A stretch of DNA of 64,000 bases from Halopseudomonas salegens. GTDB lineage: Bacteria; Pseudomonadota; Gammaproteobacteria; Pseudomonadales; Pseudomonadaceae. The notes beneath the pieces were generated by a model. That model ran no database searches, was not told where the DNA came from, and saw nothing but the letters and a program-made list of their open reading frames with translations. How positions within the stretch are numbered: the stretch's first letter is position 1; every line of letters begins with the position of its first letter. This document shows positions 1 to 8,863 of this stretch, piece after piece. Made by a program: the position numbers and the translations under genes. Location of the stretch: assembly GCF_900105655.1 (NCBI RefSeq), contig NZ_LT629787.1, positions 2,108,001 to 2,172,000 on the forward strand. The letters are read 5' to 3'.

Positions 1-688
1 GCAACAGCCCGGCCAATGCAGAATAATCCATCGCCCCCGTTCCGGGCTCATGTCGGCCCGGATAATCGGCGAACTGGATATGACCGATAAAACCCTGCAG
101 GCGATTGAGCGCCAGGCCAATATCTTCCTGCATACGTGCCAGATGATAGAGATCAATCTGGGCTCGGACATTGGTATGGCCAACACGTTGCAACATGAGC
201 AGCAATGCGTCCGAGCCATCGAGCAGGAAGCCGGGCATGTCATGGCTATTGATGGCTTCGCACACAACCCCGATGCCCAGATCAGCAAAGGCATTGCCTG
301 CCGCACGCAAGTGTTTGCCCAGAAGTTCCAGAGCCTGTTCACGGTCAACGCCATCGGCCAACCGTCCCGGCAGTACGTTGACCTGTAATGGGCGGGCAAC
401 TTCGGCATATCGCAGAGCCTGCTCCAGTGCCCGCGCGAAATCCGCTTCACGTCCGGGCACTGCTGCCAGTCCGGGGCCACCCTGAAGCAGGTCGGCGGCA
501 GGCAGATTGATCAGTACCAACGGCAAGCGATTGTGTTGCAACACCTGCTGCAAATCGGTTGCAGGAAGGCTGTAGGGAAACTGGATCTCTACGCCGGCAA
601 AGCCGGCATGACGCGCCAGACCGGCACGCTCGACCAGCTCGGCCTCAGTAAACAACATCGACAGATTGGCAGCCAGGGGCCAGGCCAT
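1..688 (-). CDS. hyi: Hydroxypyruvate isomerase-like sugar isomerase (3' end cut by window edge)
   Basis: TIM-barrel xylose-isomerase-like family. The 229 visible residues start MAWPLAANLSMLF and carry the family landmarks: GFAGVEIQFPY near residue 30, VCEAINSHDMPGF near 145, and QIDLYHLARMQEDI followed by GHIQFADYPGRHEPGTG near 185-220. These supply the metal-binding Glu, Asp and His. The family interconverts hydroxypyruvate and tartronate semialdehyde in glyoxylate metabolism, though many members act on other small ketoses. The remaining 30 or so residues lie beyond position 1. The DUF2288 gene upstream ends 32 bp before this start, so the two may be co-transcribed. The family is clear; the substrate is not. 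Confidence 0.8.
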   Translation of the reverse strand, partial: MAWPLAANLSMLFTEAELVERAGLARHAGFAGVEIQFPYSLPATDLQQVLQHNRLPLVLINLPAADLLQGGPGLAAVPGREADFARALEQALRYAEVARPLQVNVLPGRLADGVDREQALELLGKHLRAAGNAFADLGIGVVCEAINSHDMPGFLLDGSDALLLMLQRVGHTNVRAQIDLYHLARMQEDIGLALNRLQGFIGHIQFADYPGRHEPGTGAMDYSALAGLL

Positions 689-720
689 GCTTTTCTCCGC
701 AAAGATTCAGGCAACAAATG

Positions 721-1026
721 TCAGGCTGAACGCTCCTGGACCAGTACCCAAGGGCGAATAACCACAGCCCACAAGGTCTCGGGGTTTCGTTCATGCCACT
801 CGAGAGCCTGGGCATCGCTGACCTGATGCAGCTGCTCATCCGCCATCCACTGTTTGACCCGGGCACTATCGTCATTCGTGAGTGCTTCGGCTACCTGGAC
901 CAGATCAAGCTCTGGAGTTACCTGCCATAGCTGGCCTCGGGCAAAATGTGGGGCCAATGTCGACCACTCAATGGGTGCCGTCGCGCCAAGGATGGCTGCA
1001 TAGGCTTCACTGACAGACTCACTCAC
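721..1026 (-). CDS. DUF2288 domain-containing protein, GTG start
   Basis: A small soluble protein of 101 residues. The visible core APIEWSTLAPHFARGQLWQV, then LDLVQVAEALTNDDSARVKQW, and the end TLWAVVIRPWVLVQE match the DUF2288 family found across Pseudomonas; its function is unknown. The frame is open much further upstream, but the GTG at 1026 is preferred. It has an AGGAG 6 nt upstream, and homology begins just after it (SESVSEAYAAILGATAP). No signal peptide or membrane segment is seen. It may share a transcript with the isomerase gene downstream. Confidence 0.75.
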   Translation of the reverse strand: MSESVSEAYAAILGATAPIEWSTLAPHFARGQLWQVTPELDLVQVAEALTNDDSARVKQWMADEQLHQVSDAQALEWHERNPETLWAVVIRPWVLVQERSA

Positions 1027-1240
1027 AACACACTCCTGCAATTTTGCTCCGAAAACGTCATTGTACCCCCGTAACATGGGCTCCGACGAGCGGCAGATGA
1101 TGGCACAGTGCGGCCGTAGTCGGCTTGCAACTTGAGTGCTATGCTCATTCGACAGGTTGTCAGCCGGTAACAGTATGCGGTACCACGCTGAAGTATTGCG
1201 GTGCACAACAATACGAACTTCAAACCAAGACTGCCATAAC

Positions 1241-1783
1241 ATGACCAAATTAGCCGCTATTGGATCGACTCTGTCCCTTGCCTTCTTGATCGGCTGTGCT
1301 ACCCCACCGCCACCGCCGCCAGAGCCAACCTACTCCTGGGCTGACAGCCGGGAACCGCAGTTAAGCCAACTGGCCGCGGAAGAAGGGTTCGAGCTGGAAC
1401 GTGAAGGTGAAATGCTGCGCCTGATTATCCCCGTGGACGGCAATTTCCATCCCAAACGCACCCTGTTGCAGCCCTCCGGACTGGTTCCATTGAGCAAGGT
1501 TGCAAAAGCACTGCGGCACGACAATGAAAGTCAGTTTGCGGTGATCGGGCACAGCGATACCCGAGGTGACAGCGCGATTAATCGTCAGCAAAGCCTGGAA
1601 CGCGCCCAGGCCGTGGCCAGCGTGCTGATGCTCGGCGGCGTCAGTAGTCAGCGCATGCAACTGCGCAGCATGGGAGAATTCCAGCCGAGGGCCGATAACA
1701 GTACCGATAGTGGGCGAGCCCTGAATCGCCGAATCGAAATTCTGTTGCAGCCCTACCCGACCAACGTGGCCTTCGCCAACTGA
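1241..1783 (+). CDS. OmpA-family outer-membrane lipoprotein
   Basis: A 180-residue protein with a type II signal peptide and lipobox LIGC (Cys near residue 18), then a proline run (PPPPPPEP) that acts as a spacer. The C-terminal OmpA-like peptidoglycan-binding domain covers about residues 65-175. Its motif elements are HSDTRGDSAINRQQSLERAQ and GRALNRRIEILL. The expected role is to tether the outer membrane to peptidoglycan. The frame is open from 1136, but the ATG at 1241 gives the proper signal sequence. It converges on the mrp operon, with 2 bp between the stop codons. It is distinct from the pal gene near 40.6 kb. Confidence 0.85.
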   Translation: MTKLAAIGSTLSLAFLIGCATPPPPPPEPTYSWADSREPQLSQLAAEEGFELEREGEMLRLIIPVDGNFHPKRTLLQPSGLVPLSKVAKALRHDNESQFAVIGHSDTRGDSAINRQQSLERAQAVASVLMLGGVSSQRMQLRSMGEFQPRADNSTDSGRALNRRIEILLQPYPTNVAFAN

Positions 1784-1785
1784 GG

Positions 1786-2121
1786 TTATTGCTGCCAGGG
1801 TTGCCCGCGCGTGCGACGCGAGCGACGCAAGCGTTGCTGCATGGCAGCCTTGGCCAACATATGTGCACTGACCGGCGCGGTAATGAACAGAAACAGGGTA
1901 ATCAGCAGTTCGTGCAGGCTGATGCCATCTCCCCGGGTACTGAAGAACACCATCGAGCCGACTACCAGAGCGCCTACACCCAGCGTCGTGGCCTTCGTCG
2001 GCCCATGCAGACGCATGTAGAAATCAGGCAACTTGAACAGGCCGATAGCACCGATCAGAGCAAACAGACTGCCTAACAGCAACAACGCCGCCACCACCAG
2101 CTCCACCCAGTCAAACGTCAT
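1786..2121 (-). CDS. mrpG: Mrp antiporter subunit G, operon 1
   Basis: A 111-residue inner-membrane protein with three predicted helices. The family signature is visible as IGLFKLPDFYMRLHGPTKATTLG near residues 25-48. MrpG is a small structural subunit of the multisubunit monovalent-cation/proton antiporter and is needed for its assembly. It is the last gene of the first operon, 11 bp after mrpF. Its C-terminus is rich in Arg and Gln (RLRRSRRTRGQPWQQ). The HGPTKATTLG form resembles Pha/Sha-type proteins more than the HSASKAGALG form in operon 2. Confidence 0.9.
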   Translation of the reverse strand: MTFDWVELVVAALLLLGSLFALIGAIGLFKLPDFYMRLHGPTKATTLGVGALVVGSMVFFSTRGDGISLHELLITLFLFITAPVSAHMLAKAAMQQRLRRSRRTRGQPWQQ

Positions 2122-2132
2122 CTGCCGATCTC

Positions 2133-2402
2133 CTATTCAATGATGTCGCCACGCAACAGGTGTTTGGCCACGGCAACGGTACCAACAAAACCCATCACCG
2201 CAATCAACAGTGCCGCCTCGAAAAACAGGTCAGACGCCAGAAACATTCCCAACAACATGATCAACGCGATGGCGTTGATATACAGGGTATCCAGCGCAAG
2301 GATGCGATCAGGCAAATCGGGGCCGCGCAACAGGCGCAATACAGTCAGAAAAACAGCAACCGACATAATCCCCATGCACAGCAGAATCACGTAGTCGAGC
2401 AT
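2133..2402 (-). CDS. mrpF: Mrp antiporter subunit F, operon 1
   Basis: An 89-residue membrane protein with three predicted helices. The conserved stretch LLRGPDLPDRILALDTLYIN near residues 24-43 is typical of MrpF. The subunit forms part of the Mrp complex in the inner membrane; homologues have also been linked to bile-salt and Na+ efflux. The start ATG lies inside the end of mrpE (16-bp overlap), so the two are probably translationally coupled. Confidence 0.9.
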   Translation of the reverse strand: MLDYVILLCMGIMSVAVFLTVLRLLRGPDLPDRILALDTLYINAIALIMLLGMFLASDLFFEAALLIAVMGFVGTVAVAKHLLRGDIIE

Positions 2403-2893
2403 TCGAATACCTCCTGCAGTGGCCGCTCATAGCGGGTTTTTATGGTATCGATCAACGCTTGCTCGTCAGCCACATTAAAGGCATGAATCAGCAATAGATG
2501 GCGTTTCTGGTCGATATCTGCCGATACCGTGCCCGGCGTCAGCGAGATAGTGCTGGCCAGCAGGCTGATCGTGAAATCCTGCCTCAACTCCAGCGGATAC
2601 TCGATAAAAGCAGGCTGCAAATTACCGCTGCGACCGAGGATCAATCGCGCCACCTCGAAGTTGGCCTGAACAATATCACCCAGCACCCGGAGAACAAACC
2701 GCAGCAACACATAGGGGTGGCGCAAATGCGGCGGATCAGGCCAGAAACGATGGGTAGCCAGTGGAATCAACCAACCAAGCAAAGCAGCCGACAACAGACT
2801 GGCAAAGGACAATTCATTGACCAGCAACAGCCAGATCAGCAGCATGAACAGGCTCAACCACGGATGCGGCAGCCAGGTTAATCGCCGACTCAT
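2387..2893 (-). CDS. mrpE: Mrp antiporter subunit E, operon 1
   Basis: A 168-residue membrane protein. It has N-terminal helices (about residues 10-50) followed by a cytoplasmic domain with the MrpE landmarks VLGDIVQANFEVARLIL near 85-101 and STISLTPGTVSADID near 120-135. The frame is open up to 3055, but the ATG at 2893 (MSRRLTWLPHPWLSL) is chosen because it overlaps the mrpD stop as ATGA, the coupling used throughout this operon. MrpE is a structural subunit of the antiporter. Confidence 0.9.
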   Translation of the reverse strand: MSRRLTWLPHPWLSLFMLLIWLLLVNELSFASLLSAALLGWLIPLATHRFWPDPPHLRHPYVLLRFVLRVLGDIVQANFEVARLILGRSGNLQPAFIEYPLELRQDFTISLLASTISLTPGTVSADIDQKRHLLLIHAFNVADEQALIDTIKTRYERPLQEVFECSTT

Positions 2894-4413
2894 GGCGCAC
2901 CTCCTTGTGGCACAGAGGACAGCACCGCATCGATATAACCGATCGGATTGGCCAACTGCTCGACTGCAGCCATGAGGTAATCCAGCACCGGAGCAGCCAG
3001 AATCACCAGTAGCGCGCTGCTCGCCAACAACAAAAGACAGGCGAACAGACGACAATGATCCAACGGCTCTCCGCTGGCTTCAGCTTCCTCGCCCGCCTGG
3101 CGCCAGAACAAGGTACTGCCAGCCCGGCTCAGAGCGACGATAACCAGCAGGCTGCTACCCAACAAGGTGGCATATAGCCAGGCCGCCATGCTCCCGGTGC
3201 CTGCAGCCTGCAACAACAGTACTTTACCGATAAAACCGGACAAGGGAGGCAACCCGGCTACTGCAATGGCGCCGAGAAAAAATACCGAACCCAACAGCAT
3301 TCGCTGAGCCAGTGGAGGCCCCGCTACCAGGCGGGCGGCGAAGCGAGGCCCGCGAGCGCGGTCCAGCAAACCGGCAAACAGAAACAGTCCGGCCGCGACC
3401 CAGGTTGATTGCAGCAGGTAATACAGCGTTGCCTGCAAGGCGGCTTCCGACCCCAGTGCCACACCGGACAGCAGAACACCAACCGACAACACCACCAGAT
3501 AGGCTACGACGCCGGGTAAGCTACTTGCCGCCAGCGCGCCCAGCGCGCCCAGCACCAGGGTAAGCAGGGCCAGCGGCCAGAGCACGACCTGGGCCATGCC
3601 GGCCAGAGCCCCGGATGTATCGGCAAACAGCATGGTGAATACGCGGATGATGGCGTAAATCCCCACCTTGGTCATGATCGCAAACAAGGCCGCAACCGGC
3701 GCAGCCGCACTGGCATAGGCGCGGGGCAACCAGAAGTAGAGTGGAAACACTGCGGCCTTGAGGGCAAAGACCACCAGCAGCAACATACCCGCTGCCCCGG
3801 CCAGATACAACTCATTGTCATCCAGTATGGCAATGCGCAAGGCCATATCGGCCATATTCAATGTTCCGGTCACGCCGTACAGGGTGCCCAGTGCCAGCAG
3901 GAAAAGAGCCGATCCGAGCAGATTCAACAGCACATAGTGCAACCCGGCACGGACCCGCGCACCACTTGGACCGTGAACCAACAGGGCATAGGAGGCGATC
4001 AACAGAATTTCAAAGAATACAAACAGGTTGAACAGATCACCGGTCAAAAAGGCACCATTGATGCCCATCAACTGAAACTGGAACAAGGCATGAAAGTTCG
4101 GCCCTAGGGCATCATCGCCACGACTGGCATAGAGCACTACCGGTAGCGCCAGCACAGCACTGAGCAACAGCATCAGCGCGGTTAGCCGGTCAACCACCAA
4201 CACAATACCGAAAGGCGGCATCCAGTTACCCAGTGCGTAGACATTGATGCCCTGCTCCGCTGCCACCAAAAGCCCCACAGCCAGCGGCAATTGCAACAAG
4301 CTGGCCAACAGCGACAACGTGCGCTTGTGCGTCATCGACAAGCGGGCCAGCAGCAATAGCACGGCACCGGCGAACATGGGCATTAGAATGGGCAACACCG
4401 GCAAATGACTCAT
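2890..4413 (-). CDS. mrpD: Mrp antiporter subunit D, operon 1
   Basis: A 507-residue polytopic protein of the NADH-quinone oxidoreductase NuoL/M/N-like antiporter family. Key segments are FVFFEILLIASYALL near 130-145 and KAAVFPLYFWLPRAYASA near 218-235, followed by PVAALFAIMTKVGIYAIIR. They contain the Glu, Lys and His positions used in proton transfer. MrpD carries one of the two main ion-translocating modules of the complex. The LPRAYASAAAPVAALFAIMTK form is the version I associate with the K+-linked Pha/Sha systems. It overlaps mrpC and mrpE by 4 bp each. Confidence 0.92.
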   Translation of the reverse strand: MSHLPVLPILMPMFAGAVLLLLARLSMTHKRTLSLLASLLQLPLAVGLLVAAEQGINVYALGNWMPPFGIVLVVDRLTALMLLLSAVLALPVVLYASRGDDALGPNFHALFQFQLMGINGAFLTGDLFNLFVFFEILLIASYALLVHGPSGARVRAGLHYVLLNLLGSALFLLALGTLYGVTGTLNMADMALRIAILDDNELYLAGAAGMLLLVVFALKAAVFPLYFWLPRAYASAAAPVAALFAIMTKVGIYAIIRVFTMLFADTSGALAGMAQVVLWPLALLTLVLGALGALAASSLPGVVAYLVVLSVGVLLSGVALGSEAALQATLYYLLQSTWVAAGLFLFAGLLDRARGPRFAARLVAGPPLAQRMLLGSVFFLGAIAVAGLPPLSGFIGKVLLLQAAGTGSMAAWLYATLLGSSLLVIVALSRAGSTLFWRQAGEEAEASGEPLDHCRLFACLLLLASSALLVILAAPVLDYLMAAVEQLANPIGYIDAVLSSVPQGGAP

Positions 4414-4739
4414 CCGCGATCCCTCCGGCCATCAACATGGTCGGAACCCAGTTCACCGAGGGCACGCAGGGCCAATACCAGGGCAAAAGCCGTCATCGCA
4501 AAACCGATCACAATCGCGGTCAATACCAGGGCCTGGGGAAGAGGATCAGCAACCTCGGAACCCTGACCGAGGACCGCCGGCATACCGGTGTACAGCCGGC
4601 CACTGGCAAACAGAAAGAGGTTGACCGCATATCCCAGCAACGTCAGACCCATTACCACAGGAAAAGTACGTGCACGCAAAATCAGGTAGACCCCGCAGGT
4701 GGTCAGAACACCCAGCGTCAGAGCAAACAACAAGGCCAT
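4410..4739 (-). CDS. mrpC: Mrp antiporter subunit C, operon 1
   Basis: A 109-residue NuoK-like membrane protein with three predicted helices. Landmarks are VMGLTLLGYAVNLFLFASG near residue 30 and DPLPQALVLTAIVIGFAMTA near 65-85, both typical of MrpC. It sits between the large A and D modules in the complex. Its start overlaps the mrpA stop as TGATG. It lacks the acidic C-terminal tail found on the operon 2 copy. Confidence 0.92.
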   Translation of the reverse strand: MALLFALTLGVLTTCGVYLILRARTFPVVMGLTLLGYAVNLFLFASGRLYTGMPAVLGQGSEVADPLPQALVLTAIVIGFAMTAFALVLALRALGELGSDHVDGRRDRG

Positions 4740-7531
4740 CAGGCACCCTCCCCGTCATCACGCACTTTACTCAATTTGCCGAGATTGGCCAGAATCAGCA
4801 AGGTGGCCCCGACGACGGTCAGGTATACCCCCAGATCAAACAGCATTGCACTGGCCAGCTCCAGATCGCCAACCAGTGGCACATGTACATGAGTAAATGT
4901 TGAGGTCAGGAAGGGGTAGCCCAGCAGCCAACTGGCCACCCCGGTAATACCGGCAATCAATACTCCGGATGCCGCCAGCGCATGGTAGTTGACTCGCCAG
5001 CGGGCACGAGTCCACTCTTCACCACTGGATACATACTGCAGAATCAATGCGATGGCAGTAATCAGCCCGGCGATAAAACCACCACCGGGCAGATTGTGCC
5101 CGCGCAGAAAAATATAGGCTGAAATCATCAACGCCAGCGGCAACATCACCCGCGACAGGTTGACCAGCATCAGCGGGTGGGCCTGGTGCGCCCAGGGTCG
5201 GCCAAGCGCATCCGTGGTCGGTACGTGCAGACGCAAGCCATCAATCATTGCGTAAATACCTACACCGGCAATCGCCAGCACGCTGATCTCACCCAGGGTA
5301 TCGAACCCCCGGAAATCAACCAGAATGACATTGACCACATTGGTCCCGCCCCCACCGGTCAAGCTGTTGGCAATATAAAAACCGGCAATACTGTCCTCGG
5401 GGCGAGTCAGCAGGGCAAAGGCCAGCACACTGACCAGAAGACCCGCCAGCCCGGCCAAAACCAGATCTCTCCAGCGCCGCAGATTGCTTGACTCCTGAGG
5501 CGTGTAGCGCGGCAGGAAAAACAATGCCAGCATCAGCAGTAACACGGTAACCATTTCCACTGACAGTTGTGTCAGGGCCAGATCGGGTGCGGAAAAGCGT
5601 GCGAAGGCCAGAGCAACCAGCAGACCAACCACACTGAGCATGATCAGTGCTACCAGCCGCTGATGGTGCCAACGCACCGTAGCCAGACTGGCCACACAGA
5701 GTATCAGCGCACCCAGCAGAGTCGCTCCGTCCACCGCTCCCAGTGCCAACGGGCCTCGCCATTGCGGCATGGCAAGCAACCAGTATCCGGCACCCAGAAT
5801 CGCGACCAATAGCAGCCAGGCCATATAGCGCTGCAGAGATCCGCTTTCCAGACGCAACAGCAAGCGAGCAGCCAACCATACGCTCCGCTGCACCAGAGCT
5901 TCGAACACCTGCTTGGCATCCCAGTTGGGAATTCGACCCAAAGCGCGGAATTGTGGCTTGCGCAGCAGATAGATCAGCCCACCCCCAACTACTGCAAGCA
6001 CACTGAACAGCAAGGGTTGATTGAAGCCGTGCCAGATCGCCAGCGTGGGTAACTCGATGGCATGTCCCAGAGTTGCCGTCACCGCCGAATGTAACAACGC
6101 GGTGATCAGAAAGGCAGGAAACACACCGACCAGCACACAAAGCAAAACCAGTAACTGGACGGGCAAGTGCATGCCTGCCGGGGGCTCATGTGGCGGAAAA
6201 CGCGGTACATTGACCGCTTGACCATCAAAAAATACTGCATGCACCAGGCGAATTGAATAGGCCACGGAAAATGCCGCCCCCAGCAATACCAGAACAGGCA
6301 ACAAGGCGCTAAAACTGCCCCACTGTTGCTGCGCCAGCACTTCAACAAACAGCATTTCCTTGCTCAAAAAACCATTCAACAATGGCAAACCAGCCATGGC
6401 AGCGGCGGCCAGCATGGTCAGTACCGCCGTATGGGGCATAAAGTGCCAGAGGCCATTCAAACGACGGATATCCCGTGTGCCGGTTTCATGGCTGATAATG
6501 CCGGCAAGCATGAACAGTGACGCCTTGAAAATAGCGTGATTGATGAGATGAAATAAAGCAGCAGCCACCGCCAGCCGGGTATCCAGGCCAAAAAGCAACG
6601 TAATCAGGCCAAGATGGCTGATCGTCGAATAGGCCAGCAAACCTTTGAGGTCATGTTTGTAAAGCGCCGTAATGGCCCCAATCAGCAGCGTCAACAAACC
6701 CACGGTACTGACCAGTACAAACCACCATTGGGTATCGGCCAATGCCGGATAAAAGCGTGCGAGCAAAAACACTCCGGCCTTGACCATGGTTGCTGAATGC
6801 AGGTAAGCCGAAATCGGGGACGGCGCTGCCATGGCGTGCGGCAACCAGAAATGCAGCGGAAATTGCGCCGACTTGCTGAAAACGCCCAGCAACACCAGCA
6901 CCAGCGTCAGCGGATACAACGCATGGGCACGAATCTGCTCACCGGCGGCCAACACATCCGTCAACTGATAGCTGCCGACTATATGCCCTAGCAGCAGGAC
7001 CCCCGCAAGCAAGGCCAGACCGCCGCCACCGGTCACCGTCAGCGCCATGCGCGCACCCTTACGTGCTTCGCTGCTGTGCGACCAGTAGCCGATCAACAGG
7101 AAGGATGACAGGCTGGTCAGCTCCCAGAAAAAGATCAGCAGCAACAGATTCTCGGCCAACACCACTCCGAGCATGGCGGCCATGAACAACAGCAGATAAG
7201 CGAAAAAGCGCCCCATAGGGTCACGCGGGGACAGGTAAAAGCGGGCGTAGAGAATGACCAGCAGGCCAATACCGAGAATCAGCAGGGCAAACAGAAACCC
7301 CAGACCATCAAGACGAAAGCTGATGTGCAGGCCCAGAAGCTCAAGCCAGGCCCAATGTGCCAACAGTACCTCACCAGACAGGACTGCCGACGCCTGGCTC
7401 AGCAACAGTACCAGAGCCAGAGCCGGTGCCAGTGCCGTTGCCCAGGCACAACTATTACGTCCCCATGCTTCCGCCATTACCGGCAAGAAAACCGCCAATA
7501 ACGGTAGCAGTACAATAAGGAGCACTAACAT
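4739..7531 (-). CDS. mrpA: Mrp antiporter fused subunit A/B, operon 1
   Basis: A 930-residue inner-membrane protein in which MrpA is fused to MrpB. The NuoL-like part contains [17 protein letters not shown] near residue 140 and [18 protein letters not shown] near 230, followed by [21 protein letters not shown]. The fused C-terminal MrpB domain contains [17 protein letters not shown] near residue 840. It exchanges Na+ or K+ for H+ and supports pH and salt homeostasis. The frame is open to a TTG at 7558, but the ATG at 7531 has a GGAG 9 nt upstream and gives the normal N-terminus ([14 protein letters not shown]). It is the first gene of operon 1. Confidence 0.93.
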   Translation of the reverse strand: MLVLLIVLLPLLAVFLPVMAEAWGRNSCAWATALAPALALVLLLSQASAVLSGEVLLAHWAWLELLGLHISFRLDGLGFLFALLILGIGLLVILYARFYLSPRDPMGRFFAYLLLFMAAMLGVVLAENLLLLIFFWELTSLSSFLLIGYWSHSSEARKGARMALTVTGGGGLALLAGVLLLGHIVGSYQLTDVLAAGEQIRAHALYPLTLVLVLLGVFSKSAQFPLHFWLPHAMAAPSPISAYLHSATMVKAGVFLLARFYPALADTQWWFVLVSTVGLLTLLIGAITALYKHDLKGLLAYSTISHLGLITLLFGLDTRLAVAAALFHLINHAIFKASLFMLAGIISHETGTRDIRRLNGLWHFMPHTAVLTMLAAAAMAGLPLLNGFLSKEMLFVEVLAQQQWGSFSALLPVLVLLGAAFSVAYSIRLVHAVFFDGQAVNVPRFPPHEPPAGMHLPVQLLVLLCVLVGVFPAFLITALLHSAVTATLGHAIELPTLAIWHGFNQPLLFSVLAVVGGGLIYLLRKPQFRALGRIPNWDAKQVFEALVQRSVWLAARLLLRLESGSLQRYMAWLLLVAILGAGYWLLAMPQWRGPLALGAVDGATLLGALILCVASLATVRWHHQRLVALIMLSVVGLLVALAFARFSAPDLALTQLSVEMVTVLLLMLALFFLPRYTPQESSNLRRWRDLVLAGLAGLLVSVLAFALLTRPEDSIAGFYIANSLTGGGGTNVVNVILVDFRGFDTLGEISVLAIAGVGIYAMIDGLRLHVPTTDALGRPWAHQAHPLMLVNLSRVMLPLALMISAYIFLRGHNLPGGGFIAGLITAIALILQYVSSGEEWTRARWRVNYHALAASGVLIAGITGVASWLLGYPFLTSTFTHVHVPLVGDLELASAMLFDLGVYLTVVGATLLILANLGKLSKVRDDGEGA

Positions 7532-7634
7532 CAGGCAGGTCTCCGCGAGAGGGAACAATAAGGGCTGAGTACTCAGGGAACGAGCAGAGCAAGGCCATTA
7601 TCCACACCCACTTGCACCTTGTCATTTGGACAAC

Positions 7635-7688
7635 GAAAAATCACTCGATATCAAGCCCATCTGAGCGCTCGCTTGATACCGATTTTTC
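7635..7688. other. Stem-loop between the two mrp operons
   Basis: Two nested pairs of perfect 8-bp arms: 7635-7642 with 7681-7688, and 7649-7656 with 7671-7678. The internal offset is unequal (6 nt against 2 nt) and the loop is 14 nt. The structure lies in the 173-bp gap downstream of the operon 2 mrpG stop and upstream of the operon 1 mrpA start. No clear T run follows on the minus strand, so it is not a classical terminator. It could be an attenuator, an mRNA-stability hairpin or a regulator site. Confidence 0.5.
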
Positions 7689-7704
7689 AACGCGTTGGGC
7701 CAGC

Positions 7705-8052
7705 TCACAAGCCATGCCGCTGGTCATACTCTTCATGCTCAAGCGCATCACCCAAAGGACCGACTTCCGGCTTGAAACCTGCTCTGTGTCCTGCCCGGGA
7801 AATCGCATGCGCCGCCATGGGTGCTGTCATCAGCACGACCAACACCGCCAGCAAAACAGCAAACCAGCGGGCGCCGTCAGTAGCCGCCAGCGCGCCCAAC
7901 AACACCAGAATTGCACCCAGAGCACCCGCCTTGCTGGCTGAATGCATGCGCGTGTAAGCATCCGGCAGGCGCAACACGCCAACAGCACCCAACAGGCTGA
8001 AAATACCGCCCAACAGGATCAGCGTGGCTGCCACCCAGGGAAGAATGGTCAT
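7705..8052 (-). CDS. mrpG: Mrp antiporter subunit G, operon 2
   Basis: A 115-residue membrane protein with three helices and the MrpG signature VGVLRLPDAYTRMHSASKAG near residues 24-43, followed by LGAILVLLGAL. It is the last gene of the second antiporter operon and overlaps mrpF by 4 bp. It differs clearly from the operon 1 copy, so the operons are old paralogues or separate acquisitions rather than a recent duplication. The tail is hydrophilic and acidic (GDALEHEEYDQRHGL). Confidence 0.9.
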   Translation of the reverse strand: MTILPWVAATLILLGGIFSLLGAVGVLRLPDAYTRMHSASKAGALGAILVLLGALAATDGARWFAVLLAVLVVLMTAPMAAHAISRAGHRAGFKPEVGPLGDALEHEEYDQRHGL

Positions 8053-8384
8053 GCGTCACCTCCGGGCTTACCCGGGTGCCGGGGTTGACCGTGGGGGTCG
8101 TCACTATGGTGCGTCCCCTTGAACAACAGCGCAAAGGCGACACTGCCAAGAAAACTCACCAGCGCCAGAACAATCGGCACATCCAGCAGCACGGCTTGTT
8201 CGCGTACAACCGCCAGCAGGGCAACCCCGGCCACGCCAATCATGGTCATCGCATCCACCGCGACGGCGCGGTCCGGTCGACTGGGTCCAACCAGCAGGCG
8301 CCACATGATGATCAAGGCACTGCTCACCAGCATGGCGCCAGCCGCCGGCAGTACCCAGACCGCTCCGGCAATTTCGACATTCAT
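8049..8384 (-). CDS. mrpF: Mrp antiporter subunit F, operon 2
   Basis: A 111-residue membrane protein. LLVGPSRPDRAVAVDAMTMIG near residues 30-50 matches the conserved GP-x-x-PDR-x-x-A-x-D core of MrpF. It is longer than the operon 1 copy (111 against 89 residues) because of a His-, Asp- and Pro-rich cytoplasmic tail (HHSDDPHGQPRHPGKPGGDA). It overlaps mrpE and mrpG by 4 bp each. Confidence 0.88.
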   Translation of the reverse strand: MNVEIAGAVWVLPAAGAMLVSSALIIMWRLLVGPSRPDRAVAVDAMTMIGVAGVALLAVVREQAVLLDVPIVLALVSFLGSVAFALLFKGTHHSDDPHGQPRHPGKPGGDA

Positions 8385-8863
8385 GCTTCACCTCCCGGAT
8401 AGACCCAGGCCATCAACCGTTGCTCGATCTCGGCAACAGCAGAAAAAACCGGATCCGCCGAGGCCGTATCGAGAATATGTACATACAAGTCGCCATCGTA
8501 CTCGTTGTAATCCAGCGCCAGGGTGCCTGGCGTAAGCGTCAGCAAACAGCCGATAATGGTGACCAGACGACGATCACGCGTCTTGATCGGCACTTTCACC
8601 ACCGCAGAGGACACCTGGCGCCGGGGGTTGAGCACAATCAGCGCGACATCCAGCGTGGCAGCGACAACCTTCCAGGTATACCAGAGCACGAATACGGTAC
8701 CGACTTCGATGCGCCGCGCATACAGCCGGCAAACAGGCAGCAACACCCCCAACACCCGAAACAGCGGATAACCCGCCGCCAGCGCCAGAAACCAGCTGGT
8801 CGCACTTAAATCATCCAGCCACCATGCAAGCACGGTAGCGCCCAGCAAATGCAACACCAGCAT
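8381..8863 (-). CDS. mrpE: Mrp antiporter subunit E, operon 2
   Basis: A 160-residue protein with N-terminal membrane helices and a cytoplasmic domain. WKVVAATLDVALIVLNPRRQ near residue 65-85 and TIIGCLLTLTPGTLALDYN near 105-123 correspond to the conserved MrpE blocks, including the invariant LTPGT. Its start overlaps the mrpD stop as TGATG. It is a structural subunit of the antiporter complex. Confidence 0.88.
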   Translation of the reverse strand: MLVLHLLGATVLAWWLDDLSATSWFLALAAGYPLFRVLGVLLPVCRLYARRIEVGTVFVLWYTWKVVAATLDVALIVLNPRRQVSSAVVKVPIKTRDRRLVTIIGCLLTLTPGTLALDYNEYDGDLYVHILDTASADPVFSAVAEIEQRLMAWVYPGGEA

